DNA of 57,566 nt from Pleurotus djamor (GCA_029747585.1 JAPEVF010000261.1:1-57566); one strand, 5' to 3'; numbered from the stretch's first letter, positions 36,613 through 46,708 are shown. Numbers and translations are program-made. The notes: generated by a model from the letters alone, not told the origin.

Positions 36613-37286
36613 TTTCCGTCCTACTGTCTACAAATATTCTGTGACCTATGTAGTACGTTCACCCAACAAATACTCCTTCATCTCCAACCACCCAGTGCTC
36701 TACGTTCTACGATGTCTCAGAGAAATCGACCCTCCGCATTCGAAATCACTTATGGTGTAGGGTTGCCTGATTGTCTGCCGCCTGGAGCATCAATGCTGAA
36801 ACATGTGTCGTCGTTGGTGGAATCACAAGCTGCTTCAAGCTCAGTGGTGAGTAGTTGTGTTTGTCACATCCGTGACGTGTTGATTCATCCGTTCTGTTAG
36901 CAATCAAAGCATTGACACTTCAACTTACCAGGTCTGGTTATCTCTTCCCTATTTTGCCGTCTTCAACTCATGTCACAAATAGAACCTTTGCAATACCAAC
37001 CACCCTTGAATGTCCTAGCAGTCCAGAAGACGGCGGACTGGCTTGTCAAGGGCAAGGACAAATCTGAGACACCCAATCCCAATAACAAGCCCGTCCAAAT
37101 CCTCACCAATTTCACTATCTTCAACCAAACACGGTTCTGAAATGATTTCTCTTGAAGCTTTGGAGGATCCGGACGGCCTCGATCGTGATTTTGTGGCGGC
37201 TGGTCGTGTGGCGGCATATATGGCAGAGGATGATGATGATGAGGAAGAGGATGAGGATTTTGCCAGTGAGGGTACTGGTAACAGAC
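36613..37286 (+). repeat. left arm of a 674-bp inverted duplication
   Basis: Bases 36613-37286 equal the reverse complement of 39128-39801. Both arms are 674 bp, the start codons at 36712 and 39702 sit at mirrored positions, and every stretch I compared was identical. The arm holds about 100 bp of upstream sequence plus the first exons and introns of the methyltransferase-like gene. The loop is 1,841 bp. Confidence 0.9.
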
Positions 37287-38368
37287 ACGAGGATTCAAGG
37301 AATCTACCCTTTGTACATCCATCGACTGTCAAGATCCCAATGAGTAAGTGGTCGTCACTATGTCCCTTGATAATCTCACTCACCTCTTTCCTTAACCCTG
37401 TCTGGATCAAGACAGAACTCACGTGGTACATTCTACGAACACACTCCGAGCGGTACTACCAGTTCTTCCGACATTTCTACCTTCCTCGGAGAATGACCCA
37501 GTTGATCATCGCTACTCTTAATAAGTTAAATACAAATATTTCCTCCATTGAGGATCTTCTGCATTGGCTCACGGCTACCCATACAATCCTTGGGCAGTCC
37601 ATATCTGTAGAGGATATATGGTGCTCGGTAGGTCACAGTATCTTGCCTCTCTACTATTTCAGCTGCTGATACCTGATTGCAGGTTGATGCTCTAGCTGAA
37701 ACCCTTTCAGCTTCTTCCCCACTTTGGAAACATGGTCTCATCAAATATCTACTCCAGGATTCACATCCCTCTCGGAAGCCATCCTCTTCCTCCACCACTC
37801 GATGGCACGGTCATCCCCCAGCCTCACTCCAATCTTGAGCGCTTCTACGAAATCTCGACTACTTTGTTCTCCAACCCGAAAATCAAACAACCACCCATGT
37901 CACCCCCTTGATTGCCAAGCTAGCTGGTTCTCACTTTGGTGAACAGCTTATTGTTGTTGGCCCCCAGCTCCCTTCTCCCCAGTCCAAGTTCACCTCTCAC
38001 AAGCACAGGCTTCATAAATTTGTCTCCACTGCTTTGGCCTTCAAAACTGCTGCCAATCCCTTTGCTAAAGCAATAAAACCTGTGAGGAGGATTGGAGATA
38101 GGGCCAGTCCTTATTATGAACAGGTGGTGGTGGGAGATATAACATTCTTTGTGAGTACTCTTTGTTTTCTCTGGATTATTTCTCTAAATTATTTGTCCAA
38201 CAGGTTGGCGATGTGACTGTGGTTATTCCAGACCTCAACAAGGCATCCAGCTGCATCATAAATGTTCAGAAGCTGCCTGGAAGCCTTGAGGATATTATTC
38301 CAGATGCAGATTTGCACACCTACTTCTGGTTTGCTTGTCCCTCTGTTTTTAGAGCAATCACTGCTTGA
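36712..38368 (+). pseudogene. DNMT1-type cytosine-5 DNA methyltransferase, N-terminal fragment
   Basis: The ATG at 36712 opens MSQRNRPSAFEITYGVGLPD. After a GTGAGT intron the reading gives NNKPVQILTNFTIFN, EMISLEALEDPDG and AAGRVAAYM plus an acidic run, which is the layout of the DNMT1 replication-foci (RFTS) domain. Later, WIKTELTWYILRTHSERYYQ and FFRHFYLPRRMTQLII match the second half of that domain. Then THVTPLIAKLAGSHFGEQLI, YYEQVVVGDITFF, a GTGAGT intron, VGDVTVVIPDLNKAS and HTYFWFACP resemble the start of the first BAH domain. Frame breaks occur near 37130 and between 37750 and 37880, and the reading ends at 38368. No methyltransferase motif (PCQ, ENV) follows, so it cannot methylate DNA. 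The identification is from remembered family patterns and needs a search. Confidence 0.65.
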
Positions 38369-39127
38369 TCCTGCCATCAACATTGGTAATTACATATAGT
38401 CAGTTAACATGGTCATTTGAGAGGTGCATGCGCAACAGGTCACTGATGCATAGTTTGGTGAGAGGTATCCAAGTTTTTGCCTTTGTGGAAAGAGCGGGCA
38501 TGGTGAGGCAAATAGACGAAATGATCTCTAGTTCCTGTAGGCTAGAGAAGCGGTCCTTCTCCAAATGTGGACGAAACATAGAGGCAAGGCCAAGGCAAGG
38601 TCCTGGGCCTGAATCTTTGAGTTCAAGACTTTCAGCGAGGCGTCTGAGCCAATATATTCCCACAGGCAGTTTAAAAACTTTCCTTGGAGCACCAGTAACA
38701 TGAGATGCTAAGTGCTTGAAGATGGGGAACAGAAAGGGGAAGGACACTGGTGAAAAATGAGAGATTGTCATGGGAGGTCTCCGTGCCAACTCAAGACAGC
38801 TTGCGCAGGTTAGGGAAGATTGACTAGACTATGTTTGCGTTGGATACGCTAGACGTAAGGGCGAGCATGACTTGACAGAGATCATAGTCATTTCCATCAT
38901 CGAAGCAAAGTACATGAATTCTCCTTGCTTAGGACTTGAATCGTTCCCAAGCTTTAAGTTCAATGTGTTTAGAAAATCGCTAGTTGGGCAGCAGATGAGT
39001 TCATGTATGTCTATAGGTTTTGGTATATAGGAGGATGGCTTTTCTTTGCTTTCTGTCAGTTTCCAAAGGTGCCAGCAGCCTCAGGACTGGCTGCAGGGAG
39101 GAAACAACCTCACACATATAACACCAA
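38369..39127. other. loop remainder of the inverted duplication; one unrecognised minus frame
   Basis: A 129-codon minus-strand frame (38789-38400) contains PRKVFKLPVGIYWLRRLAES and a leucine-rich tail, with no family recognised. The rest of the interval shows nothing I can name. Confidence 0.35.
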
Positions 39128-39801
39128 GTCTGTTACCAGTACCCTCACTGGCAAAATCCTCATCCTCTTCCTCATCATCATCATCCTCTGCCATATATGC
39201 CGCCACACGACCAGCCGCCACAAAATCACGATCGAGGCCGTCCGGATCCTCCAAAGCTTCAAGAGAAATCATTTCAGAACCGTGTTTGGTTGAAGATAGT
39301 GAAATTGGTGAGGATTTGGACGGGCTTGTTATTGGGATTGGGTGTCTCAGATTTGTCCTTGCCCTTGACAAGCCAGTCCGCCGTCTTCTGGACTGCTAGG
39401 ACATTCAAGGGTGGTTGGTATTGCAAAGGTTCTATTTGTGACATGAGTTGAAGACGGCAAAATAGGGAAGAGATAACCAGACCTGGTAAGTTGAAGTGTC
39501 AATGCTTTGATTGCTAACAGAACGGATGAATCAACACGTCACGGATGTGACAAACACAACTACTCACCACTGAGCTTGAAGCAGCTTGTGATTCCACCAA
39601 CGACGACACATGTTTCAGCATTGATGCTCCAGGCGGCAGACAATCAGGCAACCCTACACCATAAGTGATTTCGAATGCGGAGGGTCGATTTCTCTGAGAC
39701 ATCGTAGAACGTAGAGCACTGGGTGGTTGGAGATGAAGGAGTATTTGTTGGGTGAACGTACTACATAGGTCACAGAATATTTGTAGACAGTAGGACGGAA
39801 A
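39128..39801 (-). repeat. right arm of the 674-bp inverted duplication
   Basis: This is the reverse complement of the left arm and carries a second copy of the methyltransferase-like 5' exons, with its start codon at 39702-39700 on the minus strand. It ends exactly where LTR-like sequence begins (39802). The shared frame break (NQTRF stop) is present in both arms, so it predates the duplication or has been copied between arms. Confidence 0.9.
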
Positions 39802-40236
39802 TGTTAGTCCCTATCCAGAGAGGGGCGAGTGTAGGCCGAGATGACGGCCGAGCGAACGAGATACGGGTGAGTACAGTGACTGAGGCGCAGCGCTGGACTC
39901 CTACTAACACTCCGGGCTCGGGTGTACCAGGCCGAGTACAAGGCCAAGGATGCAAGGAGGAGAAGGAGGACAACAAGTAGAGGAGGACCAAGTCATCTCC
40001 GGTCCGGGTCGGATCGTCAGGCCAGACAAGGATCAGAGAGGATAGGTGAAAACATCTATAAACAAGCTAAGGGAACAAATACAACTATGATGAACTATAT
40101 ATACTATGCTACATGAGGCTTTGGCTAAGAGAACAATGGCGGGCCCGTTATGTAAATACTGCACAAGTGGGTCCACTAGATCCGTGAGTCATGTGACAGG
40201 CGGCATAGGGGTGTCACGTGACCCGACTTGGCAACA
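39802..40236 (-). mobile_element. solo LTR of a retrotransposon (boundaries approximate)
   Basis: Read on the minus strand it starts TGTTGCC or, less likely, TGTCACATG at 40198, and ends ACTAACA at 39802, giving TG...CA ends. It contains GGTCACGTGAC near the start, CATTGTTCTCTTAGCC, and a TAGTATATATAGT promoter-like box. The same layout appears at 54.2 kb. No internal retrotransposon genes lie beside it. I could not find a clean target duplication. Confidence 0.55.
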
Positions 40237-40394
40237 ATGGAAGTTCTTCGGAGAATGGAAGGCGGCGGCCGAGCGATGATCCGGTGCCTGTAGTCGAGGA
40301 GTATAAAGAGGCCAGCGTCCAGAGCGAAAAAANTCCCCCAAAGTCTTCTTCTGTCAACCACCATCACCACAAAACAAGTCCAAACCCGTCCGTC

Positions 40395-40620
40395 ATCAGC
40401 TCATGCTGTGAGATTAATACATTATGCCTGGCTGTAGTCTAAGGTCCATTGTATTGTTGACCGAGTTTAGCCTAATAATGCATTATGGGCATTTGGGGGG
40501 AGAATGTTGGCTTAATGCATTATAGGTGAAGATCGTATCTTATCACTATTGATTATCACGCAGTAATGCATTATGATAGATTGCTAGATATGTCCTCAAA
40601 CATAAGCGAGCTAAGCACAG
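40395..40620 (+). mobile_element. small palindrome-rich element, copy 1
   Basis: It begins CAGCTCATGCTGTGAGATTA and contains repeated TAATGCATTA-type palindromes (40.42-40.57 kb), a GGGGGGAGAATGTTGGC block and ATCGTATCTTATCA. The same order occurs on the opposite strand at 43245-43561, so both belong to one non-coding element family. Confidence 0.65.
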
Positions 40621-40660
40621 AATTCCCGTGGGAAAAAAGATAGCAAAATAGCGCTCTTTC

Positions 40661-41460
40661 CTATTCAGGCCTTGGCTTAATAGGGGTGGAAACAAAATAG
40701 TGACTATTCTTCTGCTTCTTCTTCCCCTTGCTCTTATCATCAACTTTGGCACGCTTGGGTGAAGGCAGCTTGGGTGAAGAAGGCTCTTGATCCTCTTGAT
40801 CATCTGGATGAAAGTCTGGAGGAAGGGTAAGAAGCTCTTGAGGGGGAGAGGAGGTTTCAATGTAGCCAGGCATAGGCACATGATGAGCAGGGTGGAATGA
40901 AGGCTTAGGAGACCACTTNCCCCCCTTGTGCTTAGGCTTGGATACCTTTTCCTTTACAGGAGGTGGAGGTGCCACAATTTTAGCTACACGAGCCTGCTCA
41001 GCTTCAACAGCCCTCTGCCAAGTAGGTGAATCCCGGACTCGGAGAAGAATCTGCCATTTGACATTGGTGATTAACGCAACATCACCTTGGGCCAGAAGAT
41101 TGAGGTTGATATCATCTATACATGGTTAAAACCAAGCTATAAAGGTAAGAAATAGAGGTTCTGACCATCTGACCAAGAGACAATGTGCATGAGTTTCTCA
41201 GCCTCAGCCTCAGGAAGGTGTCCTTCCTTGTGTTTCTTCCAGCTCTTGTAGATGATTCTAAGATGAGATGAGAGGACAGCTTGGAAATCGTACTTATAAT
41301 CTGGATCAGAGTTAGACCCATCTGGAACAGGAATATCTGCTGGCCAGTTGATAAAGGCAAGAAAGAGCTTCAACCCGTCATCAGCCCACTGAGCCTAGTG
41401 CATAGACAAGGGGATGTCAACAGGAGCACCCCCCTTGCATACACGCTGGGTGAGGGCCAT
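40661..41460 (-). CDS. conserved mushroom hypothetical protein, about 250 codons
   Basis: The ATG at 41460-41458 starts MALTQRVCKGGAPVDIPLSM. The body reads AQWADDGLKLFLAFINWPAD, YKYDFQAVLSSHLRIIYKSW and KLMHIVSWSD. A 50-nt intron at 41165-41116 joins in phase to DDINLNLLAQGDVALITNVK, WQRAVEAEQARVAKIVAPPP, a proline-rich segment and a lysine-rich tail (KGKKKQK). An in-frame TAG at 41397-41395 interrupts the N-terminus directly before AQWADD. Either it is a nonsense mutation or a very short intron (about 35 nt) ends there. One N lies in exon 2 (40919). I do not know a function. The proline- and lysine-rich tail suggests nucleic-acid or scaffold binding, as inference only. Confidence 0.5.
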
Positions 41461-42042
41461 CCCTGCAAGTATGTTACAGCCATTTGCGAAATTGTTGACA
41501 CTTCGACTTGTCAAATAAAAACCAAATAAAGTAACTTCGCCAAATTTTTGCTTCGGCACTTATGTACTTGTATATTCTAAGTCCTGACTTCCTACCACCA
41601 TCACAAATGACATGGCATACTGTAAGATATCTCGTGACCTCAAGTGGGCTGCTATATCTCTCTATCTACGCGGCCTCCTTCCTCTTGATGACATCATTGA
41701 TTGCCTGGGAATCTCTCGAAGCACCTTCTTTTGGATCCTGCGTCGTTATGCAAGTCAAATAGTCAAGATGCCAAGAATGAAACCTTTGGGTGTTGCGGTC
41801 GCCCTTGAGCCCTCGATCTGGATGATGTGGACTATCTACTTATGCTTATCCGCCACCGACCAAACTGGTTCTTAGACGAGCTTCAAGACCTTTTACAGAA
41901 AAACTGTTTCATCGCTGTGAACTGTAGCACAATCTGCTGGGAGCTTTCTCGACACGGAATATCACTCAAGAAGCTCAAGAAAATTGCCCTGGAGCGCAAT
42001 GAAGACCGACGTGCCGCATTCATCTACCGGATGGGCATGTAC

Positions 42043-43080
42043 CAGTGCAGCTTCCATCCCCGCTGACCTAAAGGTCCTACGACAAGCCGATATTGTNCCC
42101 CCCTCCTGGCTTCGACAACACACCCAATGTTCCCGTGAGGAACCCGCAGCAAGCGACTGCGCATTTGGGTGAAGGCTACCGAGAGGTTCCATGGATCTGG
42201 AGAACGGATGTGGTGCTCAGGGACGGCAACGATCCGATGATGAACAATGGACTGCGAGTCGAGTGGGCTAAGAGCCGAGCTCGCTCGCTTCGGTGGACTG
42301 AAGAAGTGACTCTCCTGAAAGAGGAAATGTGTTGCATTCACCTGACCCTACAATATCGTGCCGATTCATGGAGAAAGCGGGCAGAGCCATGGGCTGTCCC
42401 ACCATGTGACCAATGTCTGGCCCAGGGCATTGCCGCGTACGCTGTACGCCAATCCCATGTCCACAACCTGCTTCGAATGCATTTTACAAAGCTCTGGGAC
42501 ACCCCACCGCATAAACGTGCCAATCTAGCAGGTGTCCTGCCCCCTGGGAACGAGGAGGAATGTACCGCAGGCTGCAGCCGACGAGGCCATGCTTACCGAT
42601 CTTTTGGCTGAAGCAAGGGACCGAGACGCGGAAGCTGAGGGGGATATTGAGGATGAGGATGAGGGTAGTATGAGGGTAGAAGACAATGAAATGAGTGATG
42701 AGGAGAGGTTTTTTCAAGCAGATTTTCTGTATTTCCGTCGCGTGTTCGAGCGCTTTCTTTGACTTTTCCGTCCACTTTTGGTAATTTGTACCCTTGACCT
42801 GTCTGACTTTTCTGTTGTTTTCCTGCCCCCTATGGCCCCTGTTACTCATTTGGCACAATCCTGATTTATTTTATATAAAAAGCCTGGATTTACAACATTC
42901 ATAGCATAAATGTGGATTTATCCACCTGGAAGCAGGTAGCTGCACTATTGACTGAATCTGGTATTAGCTGAGATTGAATGTGGATTAGTCCACCCATGGT
43001 GGCCTTTGGAATTCACTATAAGTGCCTATGGTGTAAGTGGATTTATTCAATACTTTGGGTCTACTACTACATCCAGTAGT
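42043..43080 (+). mobile_element. 1,038-bp insertion carrying a KDZ transposase C-terminal fragment
   Basis: The word GCATGTAC lies at 42035-42042 and 43081-43088, one copy on each side. Removing the insertion and one copy restores RMGMYTADQLGF in the host transposase. An 8-bp duplication is what hAT- and Zisupton-like elements make. Inside, 42120-42760 reads YREVPWIWRTDVV, ALRVEWAKSRAR-like GLRVEWAKSRARSLRWTEEV, TLLKEEMCCIHLTLQYRADS and AAYAVRQSHVHNLLRMHF, then an acidic tail. This is the pattern of KDZ transposase C-termini. I see no matching terminal inverted repeats, so the element is probably internally deleted or end-decayed. Confidence 0.75.
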
Positions 43081-43244
43081 GCATGTACACAGCTGACCAA
43101 CTTGGATTCATGGACGAAACTTCAAAGGATGAACGTACACCCACGCGCCGCCAGGGACGAGCTCAACAAGGTGAACGTGCGACGAAGAAGCAGGTTTTTG
43201 TTTGTGGCCCACAGCTTTCCGAGACAGGCCTACTCACAGTTGAC

Positions 43245-43561
43245 CACCATATGCTGGGGGTGAGGCCCATGGGTACGAGGAGGAGATGGGAAGAATATTA
43301 GATTAGATAAAATCTTGATCTTCATGATAAGATGGTACAATGTTATGATATGAGATAAGATGTGTTCCTATATTGATAATTGATAAGATATGATGTCCTC
43401 TCACCCATAATGCATTAGCTAACATTCCCCGCCCTCTCCATAATGCAAAGGAACTCTACTCTAAGAGCTGTAATGCATTACTGGGTCGCTCTCCATGAAC
43501 AATGCATTAGAGCTCAGGCTACAGCCCGGTCTTAATGCATTAATCTCACAGCATGAGCTGG
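43245..43561 (-). mobile_element. 317-bp palindrome-rich element, copy 2, inside the transposase
   Basis: GTTGAC occurs at 43239-43244 and 43562-43567 on either side, and the transposase reading is restored when the segment is removed. On the minus strand it begins CCAGCTCATGCTGTGAGATT and repeats TAATGCATTA several times, matching the copy at 40395. It has no coding capacity. Confidence 0.75.
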
Positions 43562-43686
43562 GTTGACAGAATGATCTCAAGCACTGTTGTCGAAGGGTCA
43601 ATGACGTCTGCACTTTTCTATGAGTACCTTGAAGAAGAAGTTGTATTTCGCTTCTTTTCTTTCTTTTCCCCATCTGAGTTTCTCTT

Positions 43687-43721
43687 CAGCTTCCCCTCTG
43701 CTCCGAGCAGAGGGGAAGCTG
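43687..43721. repeat. perfect 16-bp-stem, 3-base-loop hairpin
   Basis: CAGCTTCCCCTCTGCT, the loop CCG, then AGCAGAGGGGAAGCTG. It lies between transposase blocks YLEEEVV and LSVLVMDNATIH, where related transposases have no such sequence, so it is an insertion or foldback duplication. Confidence 0.9.
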
Positions 43722-44212
43722 ACCCTCTTTCCTGGAATGCTTAGCGTTCTTGTCATGGATAATGCAACCATTCACCGATCTCCAGAGATACAAGAGCTTG
43801 TCGAAGATCATGGTATGGCCGCATATGTCCTTTGGGATCATCTGTACACTAACCAGTATCTTTCTAAGGTGTTTGCCTTGAGCTGCTTCCTCCATATTTC
43901 CCCGATTTCAACCCCATTGAGGAAGCCTTTTCAAAAATCAAATCAGTGTTACGGCGCAAATGTGATGAGATCCTTGCTGGAGCGGGAGCAGGCATTATGT
44001 ATGACATGCTTCGGGTGATGGAAGTAATCACACCGTCTGATGCTCAGGGATATTTCCGACACGCAGGGTATCTCTAATTCTATACGCTATCAATACAGGA
44101 AGAGAGGGCATACAAATACACATTCTATCTATCTTTGTTGTCCGTGATACAGAATTTCAAAGTGAAAAAATCATCAAATGTTGATACAAACACACAACAT
44201 GACTACAGCAGC

Positions 44213-44554
44213 TTATAGGACTCCGGCCCATGCACGAACGGCAATTTGGAAGGTAGCAATATCACCAACCATGAAGTTCATCTTCTCAAGGTGTGAGATT
44301 CGTATCAACGGGAATGTGTTTGTTTTGATGTAGCCGTTATTGAGGAGTAATCTCTGGAGATGCTGAAGATCATTTTGATCACAAAGGTCACTAACAAGCA
44401 TGGTAGGCCCAGTAAAACCAGGAGGAAGGATGAGGTCAGAAGGGGGATCAATAGTGGTGGGAGCCACAGAGGGTCGAGCAGTGCCATCACCCTGAAGTTG
44501 GATAATGACGGGGGTTGGGGGAGTGCTGCCTTCTTTGCATTGAGCATTACTCAT
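44213..44554 (-). CDS. unrecognised open frame, 113 aa
   Basis: It starts MSNAQCKEGSTPPTPVIIQL and continues DLILPPGFTGPTMLVSDLCD, LQHLQRLLLNNGYIKT and MVGDIATFQIAVRAW. Composition looks protein-like, but no domain is recognised. It could be the remnant of a transposon accessory gene next to the dead transposase. Confidence 0.35.
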   Translation of the reverse strand: MSNAQCKEGSTPPTPVIIQLQGDGTARPSVAPTTIDPPSDLILPPGFTGPTMLVSDLCDQNDLQHLQRLLLNNGYIKTNTFPLIRISHLEKMNFMVGDIATFQIAVRAWAGVL

Positions 44555-45704
44555 GTAGGCATAACTCTAAGTGGAAAATATGCTTGGTGGGAAACAAGTA
44601 TACATACAGCAAATATGCTATGTAGTAGGCATGTCTACATTTGAATATATACACACCTACAAGTTAAATAGTAGGTAGACCTGTGTATGTTCTAGTAAGG
44701 TAGATCTTCAAACATGTAAGACAAATTCTAGGTGACTGTTACCTACTTAAAAGTAGTAATGATATGTCCACACATAAAATGTATCCTAGGTGGCACACAT
44801 GAGTATATGTGCTCCTCTTTTGTAGGCATAACATCATGTAGGGAGTGGACAGACATATACCTTACTCATGTCAAGGCATTTAAAGTGCCAAAATTTGTAT
44901 ATATGTATGCATGTCTACATTCCAAAAAATGTATACATGGCTACCTGATTATAGATACATAGCCTACATTGTCAAAGATGTATACACGCCTACACCTTGT
45001 AACCAGGTCACAGTCTACCATGGAAGACGTGTCTACACTTTATAAAAAGTTAGGGTTAGTATACATGACTACATGTGTATACAATGTCTACATTTCTGGA
45101 TCTCTTAGGTAGATTAAAATCGTCATGAAATAAACCTAAGTGGTCTCTGGTACTGGTTGCCTGAGGTGAAACTACAATAGAGTACTTGTCCGTAAGCCAT
45201 CAATTCATTTGTCATCCTCACTGATGGGGAGCTAGGTATCCTTTGCCAATGGTCTTGACTGCTGTGTCAATTGTACTCAGCCATTGGTGCTGTCATTATC
45301 AGTGATTATGACCTTTGTTGTGTACTCTGTTCTTGGCAAGTCTATGTCCATGTCTGATTGCATGTTGGCTGACTTACCACTTGATTCATGTAGTTCTCAT
45401 CTTATAAATTGACTAGGTGAGATCCCCACAAAGCGATCTTCTCTGGGCACCTCACATAAAAACTTGCTTTTTTTGCCACAACCCAGCACCCTTTCTTTTT
45501 GACCCCAACCTACTCTCCACACTAGCAACTATTTGTCAGTTGCTCAACCTCAACCACACTCATCATATTACCATGTCCTTCACCGACCCCATATCCGCCT
45601 ATGCCCATTAGAAAAGAAAAAGCTTAGAAAGCTGTGGGAAAAAGGTATGGTGTATATGGTAATGTACAAAATCATGGAAATTACAACCTATTATCTAAAA
45701 GTAG
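44555..45704. other. AT-rich non-coding block with TGTCTACAT and TGTATACA words
   Basis: From about 44570 to 45110 words such as CATGTCTACAT, TGTATACATG and GTAGGCAT recur irregularly. No gene is seen. A TTAGGGTTAG at about 45050 is too short to mean a telomere. Beyond 45.1 kb nothing was recognised. Confidence 0.45.
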
Positions 45705-45711
45705 TAAAAAG

Positions 45712-46494
45712 CACCTTAGGCTGCCGGGTTTAGACCCCTTATAGGTGTAATAGGTTAGTGGGGAATAATACACCTAAAAGGGGGTCAAAACCTGGGCTCA
45801 GCCCAGGCTTTTGGGGCACTTGGGTATACCCAGGATGTCACACTGAAAATGTCACACATTATGGGTATACCCAGGTCTATTTGCACTACATTATACTAGG
45901 GTAGAGTGGGCATACCCAGCAATATTTAGGGCCTAAATAACAGCATTATGGGTATACCCAAGGTGTGTTTAGGCCCTGTTTTCCCATAAAAACTGGGCCA
46001 AATAGGGTAGCCTTTGGGTATACCCAGAGCATATTACACCTAAGGTATAATTGTTCACTGGGCATACCCAGGGCATAAGCTAGCAAGACTTGGGTATGCC
46101 CATCCACTATTAGCCTCTCTATATATGGATCTACCCAGTATTATTTAGAGCCTAGAGAACATTATTATGGGTATACCCAAGGTGTATTTAACCCCTTTTT
46201 CCTTATAAACACCCATTCAAATAGGGTAGCATTTGGGTATACCCAGTACATAATTCATAATGCTGTTATTTAGGCCCTAAATATTGCTGGGTATGCCCAC
46301 TCTACCCTAGTATAATGTAGTGCAAATAGACCTGGGTATACCCATAATGTGTGACATTTTCAGTGTGACATCCTGGGTATACCCAAGTGCCCCAAAAGCC
46401 TGGGCTGAGCCCAGGTTTTGACCCCCTTTTAGGTGTATTATTCCCCACTAACCTATTACACCGATAAGGGGTCTAAACCCGGCAGCCTAAGGTG
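45712..46494. mobile_element. 783-bp palindromic MITE with 239-bp terminal inverted repeats
   Basis: Left arm 45712-45950 and right arm 46256-46494 are inverted copies, both 239 bp, differing by very few bases (one difference near 45743/46463). The ends are CACCTTAGGCTGCC and its complement. TAAAAAG (or GTAAAAAG if the end base is shared) flanks both sides, a 7-8 bp target duplication. The 10-bp palindrome GGGTATACCC occurs about eight times, with further GGGCATACCC and GGGTATGCCC variants. There is no coding potential. The internal 306 bp contain a direct repeat of part of the left arm (about 46139-46255). Confidence 0.9.
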
Positions 46495-46708
46495 TAAAAA
46501 GATTGCTAAAGATACATTCAATATCTCAAGGGTGCTAAAGCATAGAAAGCTGGCAATACTCTGGAAGGAAGTGAAAGAACACAATGCAATGAGGAGGCTT
46601 GATTATGGTTGTCATATACCATTAACAAACAAGATATGAGAAATATTAATTTCAATTGATATATTATATATATCTAATTCCACATATTTTGTAAAGAAAT
46701 ACCTATTA

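Larger units (their letters stand above)
41612..44077 (+). pseudogene. Tc1/mariner-type transposase, split by two insertions
   Basis: The N-terminus (ATG 41612) is MAYCKISRDLKWAAISLYLR with a helix-turn-helix region LDDIIDCLGISRSTFFWILR, then, after a frame change, MDYLLMLIRHRPNWFLDELQ, HGISLKKLKKIALERNEDRR and RMGMY. After the first insertion it resumes TADQLGFMDETSKDERTP, with the first acidic catalytic position in FMDET, and KKQVFVCGPQLSETGLLTVD. After the second insertion it resumes MISSTVVEGSMT, LSVLVMDNATIH (second acidic position) and FNPIEEAFSKIKS (third), and ends ITPSDAQGYFRHAGYL with TAA at 44077. Additional frame breaks and a hairpin insertion are present near 43.7 kb. The parts join into a normal DDE-type transposase of about 300 aa, but as it stands it is dead. 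Confidence 0.85.

Noticed and set aside
37015..37431. Serine-rich frame on the minus strand opposite the methyltransferase-like exons (and its mirror at 39046-39399)
   Set aside because: It is the antisense shadow of the acidic GAT/GAG run in the RFTS-like exon.
38817..38990. Possible copia-type polyprotein end (VISIIEAKYM-like reading)
   Set aside because: Too short and without neighbouring retrotransposon domains to support the call.
45050..45062. TTAGGGTTAG resembling a fungal telomere repeat
   Set aside because: Less than two units and no array around it; chance match.
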